Assembly (NCBI GenBank): GCA_023406225.1
Contig: JAEXWS010000239.1
Location: 1 to 20,595 of the forward strand
Reading direction: 5' to 3'
DNA: 20,595 nucleotides
Source of the DNA: Bacillota bacterium
GTDB taxonomy: Bacteria > Bacillota > Clostridia > Oscillospirales > Oscillospiraceae
Shown here: piece after piece, positions 1 to 7,326 of the stretch
Layout: every line of letters begins with the position of its first letter
Numbering within the stretch: position 1 is the stretch's first letter
Program-made: the position numbers and the translations under genes
The notes under the pieces: generated by a model
Told to the model about the DNA's origin: nothing
Seen by the model: the letters and a program-made list of their open reading frames with translations, nothing else
Databases searched by the model: none

Positions 1-945
1 GCGGTGGACGAGGCCATCTACATCGCCAAAAAGGGCGGCGTGGCGCTGCACCTGTCCCACCTGAAGCTCTCCGGCCAAAAGGTCTGCGGCCGCACCGACG
101 AGCTGCTGGGCCGCATCGACCGGGCCCGGGCCGAAGGCCTGGACGTGACCTTCGACACGTATCCCTACGACTGCGGCTGCACCTCCCTGGGGGCCCTGGT
201 CTCCCCCTGGGCCTTTGAGGGCGGGGCGGACAAGATGCTGCTGCGCATCCAGGACCCCGCCAACCGCGCCCGCATCCGAAGCGACATCGAAAACGGCATC
301 CCCGGCTGGCAGAACTTCGCCTACTCCTGCGGCCGGGGCGGCAAGGTGGGCTGGGACAACATCACCTTCGCCAACGTCATCACCGAGGCGGGCCAGGCGC
401 TTTTGGGCAAGACAGTGGCCCAGGTGGCGGACGAGCAGCATAAAGACCCCTTCGACGTGATGTTCGACACCCTCATCCAGGAGAGCGGCCGGGTCCAGAT
501 CCTGAACAAGATGATGCAGGCCGAGGATGTGGCGGTCATCCTCTCCCGCCCGGACTGCATGGTGGGCTCCGACGGGCAGAGCCTCTCCACCCAGGGCATC
601 ATGGGCCACGGCAAGCCCCATCCCCGGGCCTTCGGCACCCGGGCGCGGGTCCTGGGCCATTACTCCCGTGATTTGGGATTGTTCTCCGTGGAGGCCGCCG
701 TGCGGAAGATGACCTCCATGCCCGCCGCGCGTCTGGGCATGGACCGCCGGGGCGTTTTGAGAGCCGGGTGCTTCGCGGACGTGACGGTGTTCGATTACGC
801 CTCCGTCTGCGACAAGGCCACCTTCCAGGACCCCAAGCAGTATTCCCAGGGCATGGACTGGGTCATCGTCAACGGCAAGGTGGCGCTGGAAAACGGCGTG
901 GAGACCGCCGTTCTCTCCGGCCGGGTCCTCCGGGGCCGGGTCTGA
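1..945 (+). CDS. N-acyl-D-amino-acid deacylase (amidohydrolase), 5'-truncated by window edge
   Basis: This is the C-terminal 314 residues of a D-aminoacylase-type amidohydrolase; frame 1 is open from base 1 and stops at TGA 943-945. Family enzymes hydrolyse the N-acyl group from N-acyl-D-amino acids at a zinc site in a TIM barrel. Visible motifs are HLSHLK, carrying a metal His, and MVGSDGQSL, carrying the catalytic Asp. The C-terminal strand region (VIVNGKVALENG) is typical of the superfamily. Alignment with the complete paralog directly downstream shows that about 232 N-terminal residues, including the HxH and the Cys ligand, lie outside the window. The ATG at 4 is therefore an internal Met, not a start. 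A segment around residues 107-120 differs from the paralog and is about five residues longer overall. The gap to the paralog is 23 nt, so the two are probably co-transcribed. Family assignment is strong; the acyl/amino-acid specificity is unknown. Confidence 0.9.
   Translation, partial: AVDEAIYIAKKGGVALHLSHLKLSGQKVCGRTDELLGRIDRARAEGLDVTFDTYPYDCGCTSLGALVSPWAFEGGADKMLLRIQDPANRARIRSDIENGIPGWQNFAYSCGRGGKVGWDNITFANVITEAGQALLGKTVAQVADEQHKDPFDVMFDTLIQESGRVQILNKMMQAEDVAVILSRPDCMVGSDGQSLSTQGIMGHGKPHPRAFGTRARVLGHYSRDLGLFSVEAAVRKMTSMPAARLGMDRRGVLRAGCFADVTVFDYASVCDKATFQDPKQYSQGMDWVIVNGKVALENGVETAVLSGRVLRGRV
173..321 (+). repeat. Near-identical tract shared by the tandem deacylases (copy 1)
   Basis: Bases 173-321 match 1840-1988 in the neighbouring deacylase with about four mismatches by eye, all synonymous. 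The coding sequence immediately after it (from 322) is clearly different. Further near-identical patches occur around 430-498 versus 2082-2150 and across the last ~75 bases of both genes. Confidence 0.85.
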
Positions 946-968
946 GCCGCGGAAAGCGAGGTGCCTTT

Positions 969-2597
969 ATGTTTGACATCAAAATTGTGGGCGGCACCGT
1001 GGTAGACGGCACCGGAGCCAAGGGCCGCCGGGCGGACCTGGGCATCGTGGGCGACCAGATCGCCGCCATCGGAGACCTCTCCGCCGCCGAGGCGGGCAAG
1101 ACCATCGACGCGTCGGGCAAGATCGTCTCCCCCGGCTTCATCGACATGCACACCCACTCCGACATCTCCCTTACCGTGGACCCCAAGGCCAGCAGCAAAA
1201 TTTACGACGGCGTGACCACCGAGGTCATCGGAAACTGCGGCATCGGCGTGGCCCCCATCTGCGAGGCGCGCAAGGGGGAGCTTCTGACCTACCTCGGCAC
1301 CCGGCTGGTGGGCACCATCCCCATCAAGCTGGAACTCCCCTGGAACACCATGGAAGAGTATTTCAGCTTCTTCGACAGCCATCCCACCGCCGCCAACATC
1401 TCCCCCCTCCTGGCCCAGGGCGCCGTCCGCATCAACGAGATGGGCTTTGACAAGCAAAATCCCACCCGGGAGCAGATGGCGCGGATGAAGGCGGAGATCA
1501 CCAAGGCATTCGAGACCGGCTGCGTGGGTCTTTCCAGCGGTCTTGTGTACATGCCCGGCGAGTTCACCACCAAGGACGAGCTGGCGGAGCTGTGCACCGC
1601 CGCCGCCCCCTTCGGCGCGCCCTACGTCACCCATATGCGCTCGGAGGGCGAGGACCTGTTCGAAGCCCTGGAGGAGGCCCTCCACATCGCCAAAACGGGC
1701 GGCGTCCCCCTGCACATCTCCCACCTGAAGGTCATCCCCCACCCCAAGGTCCGGGGCCGCCAGGACGAGCTGCTGGCCCGCATCGACCGGGCCAGGGACG
1801 AGGGCCTGGACGTGACCTTCGACGCCTACCCCTATGCCAGCGGCTGCACCTCCCTGGGGGCCTTGGTCTCCCCCTGGGCCTTCGAGGGCGGGGCGGACAA
1901 GATGCTGCTGCGCATCCAGGACCCCGCCAACCGCGCCCGCATCCGAAGCGATATTGAAAACGGCATCCCCGGCTGGCAGAACTTCGCCGGGACCGCCGGC
2001 AACTGGAACAAATTCACCATCGCCACGGTGAACACCGGCGCGGCCGCGCCTCTGGTGGGCAAAACCATCGCCCAGATCGCGGACGAGCAGCGCAAGGACC
2101 CCTTCGACGTGATGTTCGACACCCTCATCCAGGAGAGCGGCCGGGTGCAGGTGGTGGTGGAGCTGATGGAGGAAAACGCCGTCTCCACCATCCTCTCCCG
2201 TCCGGACTGCATGATCGGCTCCGACGGGCAGAGCCTCTCCGCCCAGGGCATCCTGAGCCACGGCAGGCCACATCCCAGGGCCTTCGGCACCCGGGCGCGG
2301 GTCCTGGGCCATTACTCCCGTGATCTGGGGCTGTTTCCCGTGGAAACCGCCGTCCGCAAGATGAGCGCCCTGCCCGCCCAGCGCCTGGGCATGGACCGGC
2401 GCGGCACGCTGAAGGAGGGGAACTTCGCGGACGTCACCGTGTTTGACTACGCCGCGGTGCGGGACGCCGCCACCTATTCCGACCCCAAACAGTATTCCGA
2501 GGGCTTCCAGTGCGTCATCGTCAACGGGAAGGTGGCGCTGGAGGACGGCGTGGAGACCGCCGTCCTCTCCGGCCGGGTCCTCCGGGGCCGGGTCTGA
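969..2597 (+). CDS. N-acyl-D-amino-acid deacylase (D-aminoacylase family amidohydrolase)
   Basis: This is a complete 542-residue amidohydrolase, a little longer than the roughly 480-residue classical D-aminoacylases. The ATG at 969 follows a GCGAGGTG ribosome site and gives the standard family N-terminus (MFDIKIVGGTVVDGTG). An upstream in-frame extension over the previous gene's end is rejected. Metal and catalytic residues are all present: HTH at 61-63, Cys90 in GNCGIG, His222 in THMR, His252 in HISHLK and Asp419 in GSDG. These match the Cys/His/His/Asp set known for D-aminoacylase. It should be cytoplasmic, since no signal peptide is seen, and should release free D-amino acids from N-acyl-D-amino acids. 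It is a tandem paralog of the gene upstream, with long stretches of nearly identical DNA. A strong terminator follows directly, so the pair forms the end of a transcription unit that starts outside the window. Dihydroorotase- or hydantoinase-like roles are less likely because of the Cys90 motif. Confidence 0.92.
   Translation: MFDIKIVGGTVVDGTGAKGRRADLGIVGDQIAAIGDLSAAEAGKTIDASGKIVSPGFIDMHTHSDISLTVDPKASSKIYDGVTTEVIGNCGIGVAPICEARKGELLTYLGTRLVGTIPIKLELPWNTMEEYFSFFDSHPTAANISPLLAQGAVRINEMGFDKQNPTREQMARMKAEITKAFETGCVGLSSGLVYMPGEFTTKDELAELCTAAAPFGAPYVTHMRSEGEDLFEALEEALHIAKTGGVPLHISHLKVIPHPKVRGRQDELLARIDRARDEGLDVTFDAYPYASGCTSLGALVSPWAFEGGADKMLLRIQDPANRARIRSDIENGIPGWQNFAGTAGNWNKFTIATVNTGAAAPLVGKTIAQIADEQRKDPFDVMFDTLIQESGRVQVVVELMEENAVSTILSRPDCMIGSDGQSLSAQGILSHGRPHPRAFGTRARVLGHYSRDLGLFPVETAVRKMSALPAQRLGMDRRGTLKEGNFADVTVFDYAAVRDAATYSDPKQYSEGFQCVIVNGKVALEDGVETAVLSGRVLRGRV
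1840..1988 (+). repeat. Near-identical tract shared by the tandem deacylases (copy 2)
   Basis: This is the second copy of the tract at 173-321, in the same reading frame and orientation (offset 1667 bases). Such direct repeats could support unequal crossing-over or gene conversion. Confidence 0.85.
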
Positions 2598-2605
2598 GAT
2601 GGACC

Positions 2606-2646
2606 GCCGTGCGAAAGACGCAGCGTCTCTTTCGCACGGCTTTTTT
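2606..2646 (+). terminator. Intrinsic terminator after the deacylase pair
   Basis: The left arm GCCGTGCGAAAGA (2606-2618) pairs with the right arm ending TCTTTCGCACGGC at 2640, and six T residues (2641-2646) follow. It sits 8 bases after the deacylase stop and separates the deacylases from the M20 gene. Confidence 0.9.
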
Positions 2647-2810
2647 AGCCAGGCAAGCACGGGAGCGGATTTGGGGGCTGGCAAGGCAGGCGGCGGCGGG
2701 CTGACGCCCGTCCAGGAGGATCATGAAGCCAGCGCATCATAAGACGCCCCGCAGGGCGGGTTCGGATGATCGCTGCCTGGCTGACGAAACGCTCCGCTGA
2801 CGCGGAGGAA
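2647..2810 (+). promoter_or_regulatory. Highly structured spacer / leader before the M20 peptidase gene
   Basis: This ~165-base non-coding stretch is dense in inverted repeats. AGCCAGGCA at 2647-2655 is the perfect complement of 2774-2782. An 11/10-base arm at 2730-2740 pairs with 2766-2775 with one bulged C, enclosing a CGCCC/GGGCG stem with a four-base loop (2745-2758). Two short stems, 2697-2710 and 2792-2807, both carry a TGAC loop. The 2792-2807 stem overlaps part of the GGAGG before the M20 start. The long-range pairing and the 2730-2775 arm both use bases 2774-2775, so they exclude each other. No convincing promoter was found inside. It could be an RNA leader, a dispersed palindromic repeat, or both; its function is not established. 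Confidence 0.45.
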
Positions 2811-2821
2811 AGGAATCGCAG

Positions 2822-4000
2822 ATGGTAAACTTGAAGCAAGAGATCGAAGCCTATGTGGACGAACACCGCCGGGAAATGCTGGACCTGTGGCGGGACCTGG
2901 TGAATCTGGAGGGCAACTCCGCCGATCTGGAGGGCCTGCGGGCCGTGGTGCACCGCTTGAAAGCGGAATTTGAGCGGACGGGGATGGACTGCCGCCTGCT
3001 GCCCATGACGGACAAGACCCAGGATTACCTCTCCGGCGTGCTGGGGGCGGACCGTCCCGGCAAGCCCGTCCTCTTCTGCGGGCATTACGACACGATCCTG
3101 CCCCGGGGCAAGTACGGCCCCGATCCCTTCCGGGTGGAGGACGGCCTTGCCAAAGGCCCCGGCGTGCTGGATATGAAAGGCGGCATCGTGGCCGCCCTGT
3201 ATGTCATCAAGGCCCTCAACGCCGTGGGCTACGACCAGCGGCCCCTGAAGATCTGCTTTGTCTCCGACGAGGAGTCCTGCCATGAATTTAATGACGGGGC
3301 GGGCGTCGCCATCATGGCGGACGCGGCGGGCTGTTTGTGCGCCTTCAATATGGAGACCGGCCGCATCAACAACGACCTGTGCGTGGGCCGCAGCGCCCGG
3401 GTGGGCTTTGATGTGTGCGTTACCGGCGTTGCGGCCCACGCGGGCAACGACTTCACCTCCGGCCGCAGCGCCGTGGAGGAGATGTGCCGCAAAGTTCTGA
3501 AGCTCCAGGCCCTGACGGACCTGAGCCAGGGCAGCACCGTCAACTGCGGCGTCATTCACGGCGGGACGGTGGCGAACGCCGTCCCCGGACGGTGCGAGCT
3601 GAACGTGGACATGCGCTTTTTGAAGCAGTCCGAGCTGGAAAAGACCGTGGCCGCCGCCCAGGCCATCTGCGCGGAGACCACCGTGGAGGGCACTTCCACC
3701 GTCTGCTCCTACCGGGTGGCCATGCCCGCCTTTGAGACCATCGACGGCGTGATGGACCTGTACGCGCTGGTAAGGTCCGTCTCCGAGGAATACGGCTACG
3801 GCTCCCCCGGCAAGATCGTTCTGGGCGGCGTTTCCGACGCGTCCTATCTCACCATGGCGGGCGTGCCCACCCTGTGCTCCTGCGGCGTCCGGGGCGAGAA
3901 CAACCACACGGACGACGAATACGCCGTGGTGGAGTCCCTGTACGAGCGGACGAAGCTCCTCTCCGCCGTGTGCCTGCATCTGGACGGCTTCCGGCGGTAA
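2822..4000 (+). CDS. M20 family metallopeptidase (ArgE/DapE/carboxypeptidase G2-like)
   Basis: This is a 392-residue cytoplasmic di-zinc hydrolase of the usual family size. Seen in order are GHYDT (His88, Asp90), GVLDMKGG with bridging Asp117, SDEES with the general base Glu150 and metal ligand Glu151, METGR with Glu178, and NHTDDE with His362. Together these form the full two-metal set of the carboxypeptidase G2 branch. A dimerisation/lid domain runs roughly from residue 185 to 300, including VAAHAGND with His206. Family members cleave the terminal amide or N-acyl bond of amino-acid derivatives such as acetylornithine, succinyl-diaminopimelate or folyl-glutamate. The start is set by GGAGGAAAGGA just upstream. 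Lying next to two N-acyl-amino-acid deacylases, it may deacylate the L- or peptide-type counterpart of their substrates; this is inference. The spacer in front is structured and a terminator follows, so it may be monocistronic. Confidence 0.9.
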   Translation: MVNLKQEIEAYVDEHRREMLDLWRDLVNLEGNSADLEGLRAVVHRLKAEFERTGMDCRLLPMTDKTQDYLSGVLGADRPGKPVLFCGHYDTILPRGKYGPDPFRVEDGLAKGPGVLDMKGGIVAALYVIKALNAVGYDQRPLKICFVSDEESCHEFNDGAGVAIMADAAGCLCAFNMETGRINNDLCVGRSARVGFDVCVTGVAAHAGNDFTSGRSAVEEMCRKVLKLQALTDLSQGSTVNCGVIHGGTVANAVPGRCELNVDMRFLKQSELEKTVAAAQAICAETTVEGTSTVCSYRVAMPAFETIDGVMDLYALVRSVSEEYGYGSPGKIVLGGVSDASYLTMAGVPTLCSCGVRGENNHTDDEYAVVESLYERTKLLSAVCLHLDGFRR

Positions 4001-4018
4001 CGCGCGACGCCAGACAAT

Positions 4019-4061
4019 CCCCCTCTTTTTGAACCGAGCGGTTCAAAAGGAGGGGGATTTT
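4019..4061 (+). terminator. Intrinsic terminator after the M20 gene
   Basis: CCCCCTC... (from 4019) pairs with ...GAGGGGG (to 4056) through a long stem that includes GAACC/GGTTC around a short GAGC loop. A short T run follows. It lies 18 bases past the stop at 4000. Confidence 0.85.
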
Positions 4062-4119
4062 ACAGCTTTGATCGGCGGAAGGAATTTTTTTGCGCCGCGG
4101 TCCTTCCAGAAAAAAACAT

Positions 4120-4186
4120 ATGAATTTTGGTTATGAAAACACATGCAAAGTAGTTATTTGACTCCCCCTGGAAGGTATGTTATTTT
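4120..4186 (+). promoter_or_regulatory. Promoter and upstream element of the first TRAP operon
   Basis: The -35 TTGACT (4158-4163) and -10 TATTTT (4181-4186) are separated by exactly 17 bases, upstream of dctP. The 43 bases 4120-4162 align without gaps to 12036-12078 before the second TRAP operon (32 of 43 identical), ending in the same TATTTGAC that forms the -35. Within the element TATG at 4132-4135 and CATG at 4142-4145 repeat at a 10-base step, consistent with an activator site on one face of the helix. The regulator is not proven; the LysR protein encoded at 7327-8265 is the nearest candidate. Confidence 0.65.
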
Positions 4187-4243
4187 CTAAAGGAAGAAGT
4201 CGAAACAACGCGAAATTTGCATGATTGACACAAGGAGAAGAAT

Positions 4244-5296
4244 ATGAAAAAGAAGTTTCTCGCATCCGTCCTGGCGGGCGTGATGACCCTCTCCCTGGCG
4301 GCATGCGGAAGCCAGCCTAGCCCCGCTCCCGAAAGCAGCGGCGGCGACGTCTCCGGCGACGCCGTATGCGAACCCCTGACCATCAATCTCTACAACCCCG
4401 TGGCGGGCGCCGTCACCGACACCTCCTACACCATGTTCGCCGACCGGGTGTCCGAGCTCTCCGGCGGCGCCATCACCTGTAACATCACGCCGGCCGGCAC
4501 GCTGGGCGCCGAACGCGAGGCCACGCAGCTTCTCACCATGGGCGACATCGACATGGGCGTTTTCTCCATCGACGGCCTGGAGTGGATGGTGGCGGATGTC
4601 GGCATGTACTGGGTGAGCCTTCCGGGCCTGCTGAACTCCTGGGAGGAAGTGGACGAGCACTACAACAACGGCTGGATGTTCGCCCGCCACAAGGAAGTGG
4701 CCGCCGAGCACAACATCGACCTGATCTGCCCGGGTGAGTTCGGCCTGAAGGCCTTTATGGGCACCGGCAAGCCCCTGCGCACCATGGATGATTTCAAGGG
4801 CATGGTCATCCGCATCCCCGACGTGGATATGAACCACGACTATATCAGCGCCCTGGGCGCCATGCCCGTCAGCGGCATCGACATGTACACAGGACTGCAG
4901 CAGGGCACCATGGACGCCGTGCAGAACAATATCCCCGCCTCCGAGCTCTTCAAGCTGGACGAGGTCGTGGACTGGGTGACGCTGACCTGGGATATGTACG
5001 GCACCAACTACTGGGTGGCCAACGGCGACTTCTCCGCCAAACTCTCCGACGCGCAGCGCGAGATCGTCTACACCGCCGCTGAGGAAGCCGCCCAGTACAT
5101 CCGCGACACCTACCGCGGCGTCACCGACGAGTGGGTGGAAAAGTGCCGTGAAAATCCCAACATCGAGGTGATCGACATCAGCGAGGATATGAAGGCCCAG
5201 ATGCTGGACGTGAGCTATCAGATTTGGGAGAAATACCGCGCCAAGTTCGACTCCGTGGCCATGGAGCGTATCTTTGAGGAGTTCTATCCCAACTAA
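4244..5296 (+). CDS. dctP: TRAP transporter substrate-binding lipoprotein (DctP family)
   Basis: This is a 350-residue extracytoplasmic solute-binding protein. The N-terminus is a lipoprotein signal (MKKKF, hydrophobic core, lipobox LAAC with Cys21), so it should be anchored to the outer face of the membrane. The start is set by AAGGAG at 4232-4237. The DctP fold is recognisable from the MGDIDMGVFSID region, the FKGMVIRIP motif with Arg190 (the residue that salt-bridges the substrate carboxylate in most characterised TRAP binding proteins) and the following GAMPVSGIDMYTGLQQGTMDAVQ segment. It should deliver an organic-acid-type ligand to the membrane pair encoded just downstream. An intercistronic hairpin separates it from dctQ. 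The retained Arg supports a carboxylated substrate such as a sugar acid, keto acid or N-acyl amino acid; which one is unknown. Confidence 0.92.
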   Translation: MKKKFLASVLAGVMTLSLAACGSQPSPAPESSGGDVSGDAVCEPLTINLYNPVAGAVTDTSYTMFADRVSELSGGAITCNITPAGTLGAEREATQLLTMGDIDMGVFSIDGLEWMVADVGMYWVSLPGLLNSWEEVDEHYNNGWMFARHKEVAAEHNIDLICPGEFGLKAFMGTGKPLRTMDDFKGMVIRIPDVDMNHDYISALGAMPVSGIDMYTGLQQGTMDAVQNNIPASELFKLDEVVDWVTLTWDMYGTNYWVANGDFSAKLSDAQREIVYTAAEEAAQYIRDTYRGVTDEWVEKCRENPNIEVIDISEDMKAQMLDVSYQIWEKYRAKFDSVAMERIFEEFYPN

Positions 5297-5314
5297 CCGA
5301 TCATTGTCTTATCT

Positions 5315-5345
5315 GGATGCCGGTGGAGGACTTCCACCGGCATCC
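5315..5345 (+). other. Intercistronic hairpin between dctP and dctQ (first operon)
   Basis: A perfect 13-base stem (GGATGCCGGTGGA at 5315-5327 with its complement at 5333-5345) encloses a five-base loop. No T tract follows, so it looks like an mRNA-stabilising or partial-attenuation structure rather than a terminator. It would allow more binding protein than permease. Confidence 0.7.
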
Positions 5346-5367
5346 CGCAAGAAAGGCAGGTAATCTA

Positions 5368-5934
5368 ATGAACCAACCGGAGTTCGACAACAAGTTTTAC
5401 GCGGCGGTCTACAAGCTGAACCGGATCTTCAGCCGGATCGAGGCGGTTTTGTCCATTGCCACGCTGTGGGTCCTGATCGCCGTCTGCGTGGTGTTCATCT
5501 CGGCCCGCTTCATCTTTCACGTGCCGACGCCCTGGGCGGACGAGCTGGCCAGGTATTTCCTCATCCTGCTTGGCTGGATGGGCGCCGCCTACGCGGCCTC
5601 CAACAACGACCATTTAAACATCGACATCATCGGCGGCATCGTCCAAAAACGGGCGAAGGACCCCGAGAGGGTCCTGGGCGTGATCGACCGGATCTCTCAG
5701 GTGCTGACTTTGGTTTTCCTTGTGGTGTTCCTCTATTTCTACGCGGTATTCGTGGTCAAAATGTATCATTCAGGAACGCCGTCCTCAACGCTTCCCTTCA
5801 AGATGTGGGTCCCCATGAGTCTGGTCCTCGTCGGCGGCGGCCTGATCCTGGTCCACAGCATCTGCTACGCCCTGCTGCCGAAAAAATACTGGGGCCGTCA
5901 AGAGGACAAGCCCGCAGAGAAAGAGGAGGGCTGA
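5368..5934 (+). CDS. dctQ: TRAP transporter small permease subunit (DctQ family)
   Basis: This is a 188-residue membrane protein with about four hydrophobic segments (roughly residues 26-50, 58-78, 110-135 and 145-168), as expected for DctQ. The family signature PWADELARYFLILLGW is at 55-70, followed by the NNDHLNIDI motif. The ATG at 5368 is preceded by AAAGGCAGG and gives a length identical to the second DctQ in the window. An earlier in-frame ATG at 5317 falls inside the hairpin and is rejected. It forms the membrane complex with the large subunit six bases downstream and uses an ion gradient to take up the ligand delivered by DctP. Confidence 0.92.
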   Translation: MNQPEFDNKFYAAVYKLNRIFSRIEAVLSIATLWVLIAVCVVFISARFIFHVPTPWADELARYFLILLGWMGAAYAASNNDHLNIDIIGGIVQKRAKDPERVLGVIDRISQVLTLVFLVVFLYFYAVFVVKMYHSGTPSSTLPFKMWVPMSLVLVGGGLILVHSICYALLPKKYWGRQEDKPAEKEEG

Positions 5935-5940
5935 CCGGCT

Positions 5941-7242
5941 ATGCAGGTTTTGATCGTATTTCTTCTGATCTTTCTCGGGACCTCGCTGCTGTTCCGGATG
6001 CCGGTGGGCTTTTCCATCGGCCTGGGCGGCGTGGGCGTATTCCTGATCTACGGCTTCTCCCTCACGTCCATGTCCCAGTCCGCGTTTTACGGAACCAATA
6101 ACTTTTCCCTGCTGGCGATCCCCTTCTTTTTGTTCGCGGGGGCGGTCATGGAGTACTCCGGCATCTCCAAAAGCATTTTCAGCTTCGTGGACGCCTTTGT
6201 GGGCCGCGTCCGGGCCAGCACCGGCACCGTCGCCATCTTCGCCTGCGCCGCCTTCGGCGCGCTGACCGGCTCCACCCAGGCCACCATCGCCTCCATCAGC
6301 AAGATCGTCTTTCCGGAGATGGACAAGCGGGGCTATGAGCCCGCCTATCAGGCGGCCCTGATGGCCGCCGCCGGATTCCTGGGCGTTTTGATCCCCCCCA
6401 GCATGACGGGCATCATTTACGCCACGGCTTCCAATATCAGCATCGCGGACGCATGGCTCTCCACCCTGCTGCCGGGCATTCTGATTGCCGTGCTGTATGC
6501 GCTGGTGAACTACTTCCACCGCCGGAAGGTGGAGCCGAAAAACGCCGAGCCTTTCCGGGCGGGGCCCTATGTGAAAAACATCGGCGTCAGCACGAAAAAC
6601 GCCTTCTGGGCCCTCATGATGCCCGTCATCATCTTCGGCGGCATTTACGGCGGCGTGTTCACCGCCACGGAGGCGGGCGCCATCTCCGCCCTCTACGGCC
6701 TGGGGTATTACCTGATCCGAAAGCATGTCAGTCCCCACGCCGTCAGCGGATCTGTGAACGACATGCTGAAGTTCACCATCAATCTCACCGGCATCATCCT
6801 CTTTATCATGACCACCGCCAACATCGCCTGCAAGGCCATTGCCTTCTCGGGCATCTCCCAGCAGCTGGTCACCTGGATGACCACCCACATCCAGTCCCCC
6901 ATCGTGTTCATGCTCATCGTCAACGTGCTGTTCATCATCTGCGGCATGTTCATCGACAGCAGCGCCGCGATCTTGCTGTTCGTTCCCCTGCTGACCCCCA
7001 TTGCGGACGCCTATGCCATCGATCAGATCCAGATGGCGGGCATTATTCTGGTGAACCTGTGCGTAGGTGCGATCTCTCCCCCTTTCTGCATCAATGTATT
7101 CGTGACCACCAAGCTCAAAAACGTCAAGTTCACGGAGGTCATCCATTACATCTGGCCGTTCCTGTTTTGTTGTATTTCCGTGTTGCTGCTCATGTGCTTC
7201 TTCCCGGGAATGTCCACCTGGCTTCCCGCCCTCTTGAAGTAA
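5941..7242 (+). CDS. dctM: TRAP transporter large permease subunit (DctM family)
   Basis: This is a 433-residue polytopic membrane protein of normal DctM length, with hydrophobic segments throughout. Family motifs include FSLLAIPFFLFAGAVMEYSGIS near residues 54-77, the GRVRASTGTVAIFACAAFGALTGS region, PPSMTGIIYA, and the second repeat half with GGIYGGVFTATEAGAISALYG and GMFIDSSAAILLFVPLLTP. It should be the ion-coupled translocation subunit, working as an elevator. GAGGAGG just upstream provides the ribosome site, overlapping the end of dctQ. It closes the operon, since a strong terminator lies 20 bases after the stop. Fifty bases (6565-6614) are identical to the second dctM although the proteins are otherwise diverged. 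Confidence 0.94.
   Translation: MQVLIVFLLIFLGTSLLFRMPVGFSIGLGGVGVFLIYGFSLTSMSQSAFYGTNNFSLLAIPFFLFAGAVMEYSGISKSIFSFVDAFVGRVRASTGTVAIFACAAFGALTGSTQATIASISKIVFPEMDKRGYEPAYQAALMAAAGFLGVLIPPSMTGIIYATASNISIADAWLSTLLPGILIAVLYALVNYFHRRKVEPKNAEPFRAGPYVKNIGVSTKNAFWALMMPVIIFGGIYGGVFTATEAGAISALYGLGYYLIRKHVSPHAVSGSVNDMLKFTINLTGIILFIMTTANIACKAIAFSGISQQLVTWMTTHIQSPIVFMLIVNVLFIICGMFIDSSAAILLFVPLLTPIADAYAIDQIQMAGIILVNLCVGAISPPFCINVFVTTKLKNVKFTEVIHYIWPFLFCCISVLLLMCFFPGMSTWLPALLK
6565..6614 (+). repeat. 50-bp exact repeat shared by the two dctM genes (copy 1)
   Basis: Bases 6565-6614 are identical to 16628-16677 in the second dctM and encode YVKNIGVSTKNAFWA. Similarity continues with only scattered synonymous changes for ~50 bases downstream. 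The flanking coding sequence is much more divergent. Confidence 0.9.
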
Positions 7243-7262
7243 ACACATCCGTACCCTCCTAT

Positions 7263-7306
7263 CAAAGACCGGCGGGCGCATAAGCGCCCGCCGGTCTTTG
7301 GTTTTT
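7263..7306 (+). terminator. Intrinsic terminator of the first TRAP operon
   Basis: A perfect 17-base stem (7263-7279 with 7284-7300) with loop ATAA is followed by GTTTTT. On the opposite strand the sequence after the stem is not T-rich, so it mainly serves the + strand. It may still act as an insulator against the convergent LysR gene. Confidence 0.93.
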
Positions 7307-7326
7307 ATGAAGCCCTCTCCCCAGGA

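Noticed and set aside
768..968. N-terminal extension of the second deacylase into the end of the first gene
   Set aside because: The 67 extra residues have no family similarity; the ATG at 969 has a ribosome site and gives the conserved N-terminus.
795..2684. Very long open frame on the minus strand opposite the deacylase
   Set aside because: It is antisense to a gene with complete family motifs; it is Gly/Ala/His/Asp-rich in the manner of GC-rich shadow frames, shows no recognisable domain, and runs through the terminator.
5785..7281. Long minus-strand open frame opposite dctQ/dctM
   Set aside because: It is extremely rich in His, Asp, Gly and Gln because it mirrors hydrophobic membrane codons; no domain, no ribosome site, and it begins inside the + strand terminator.
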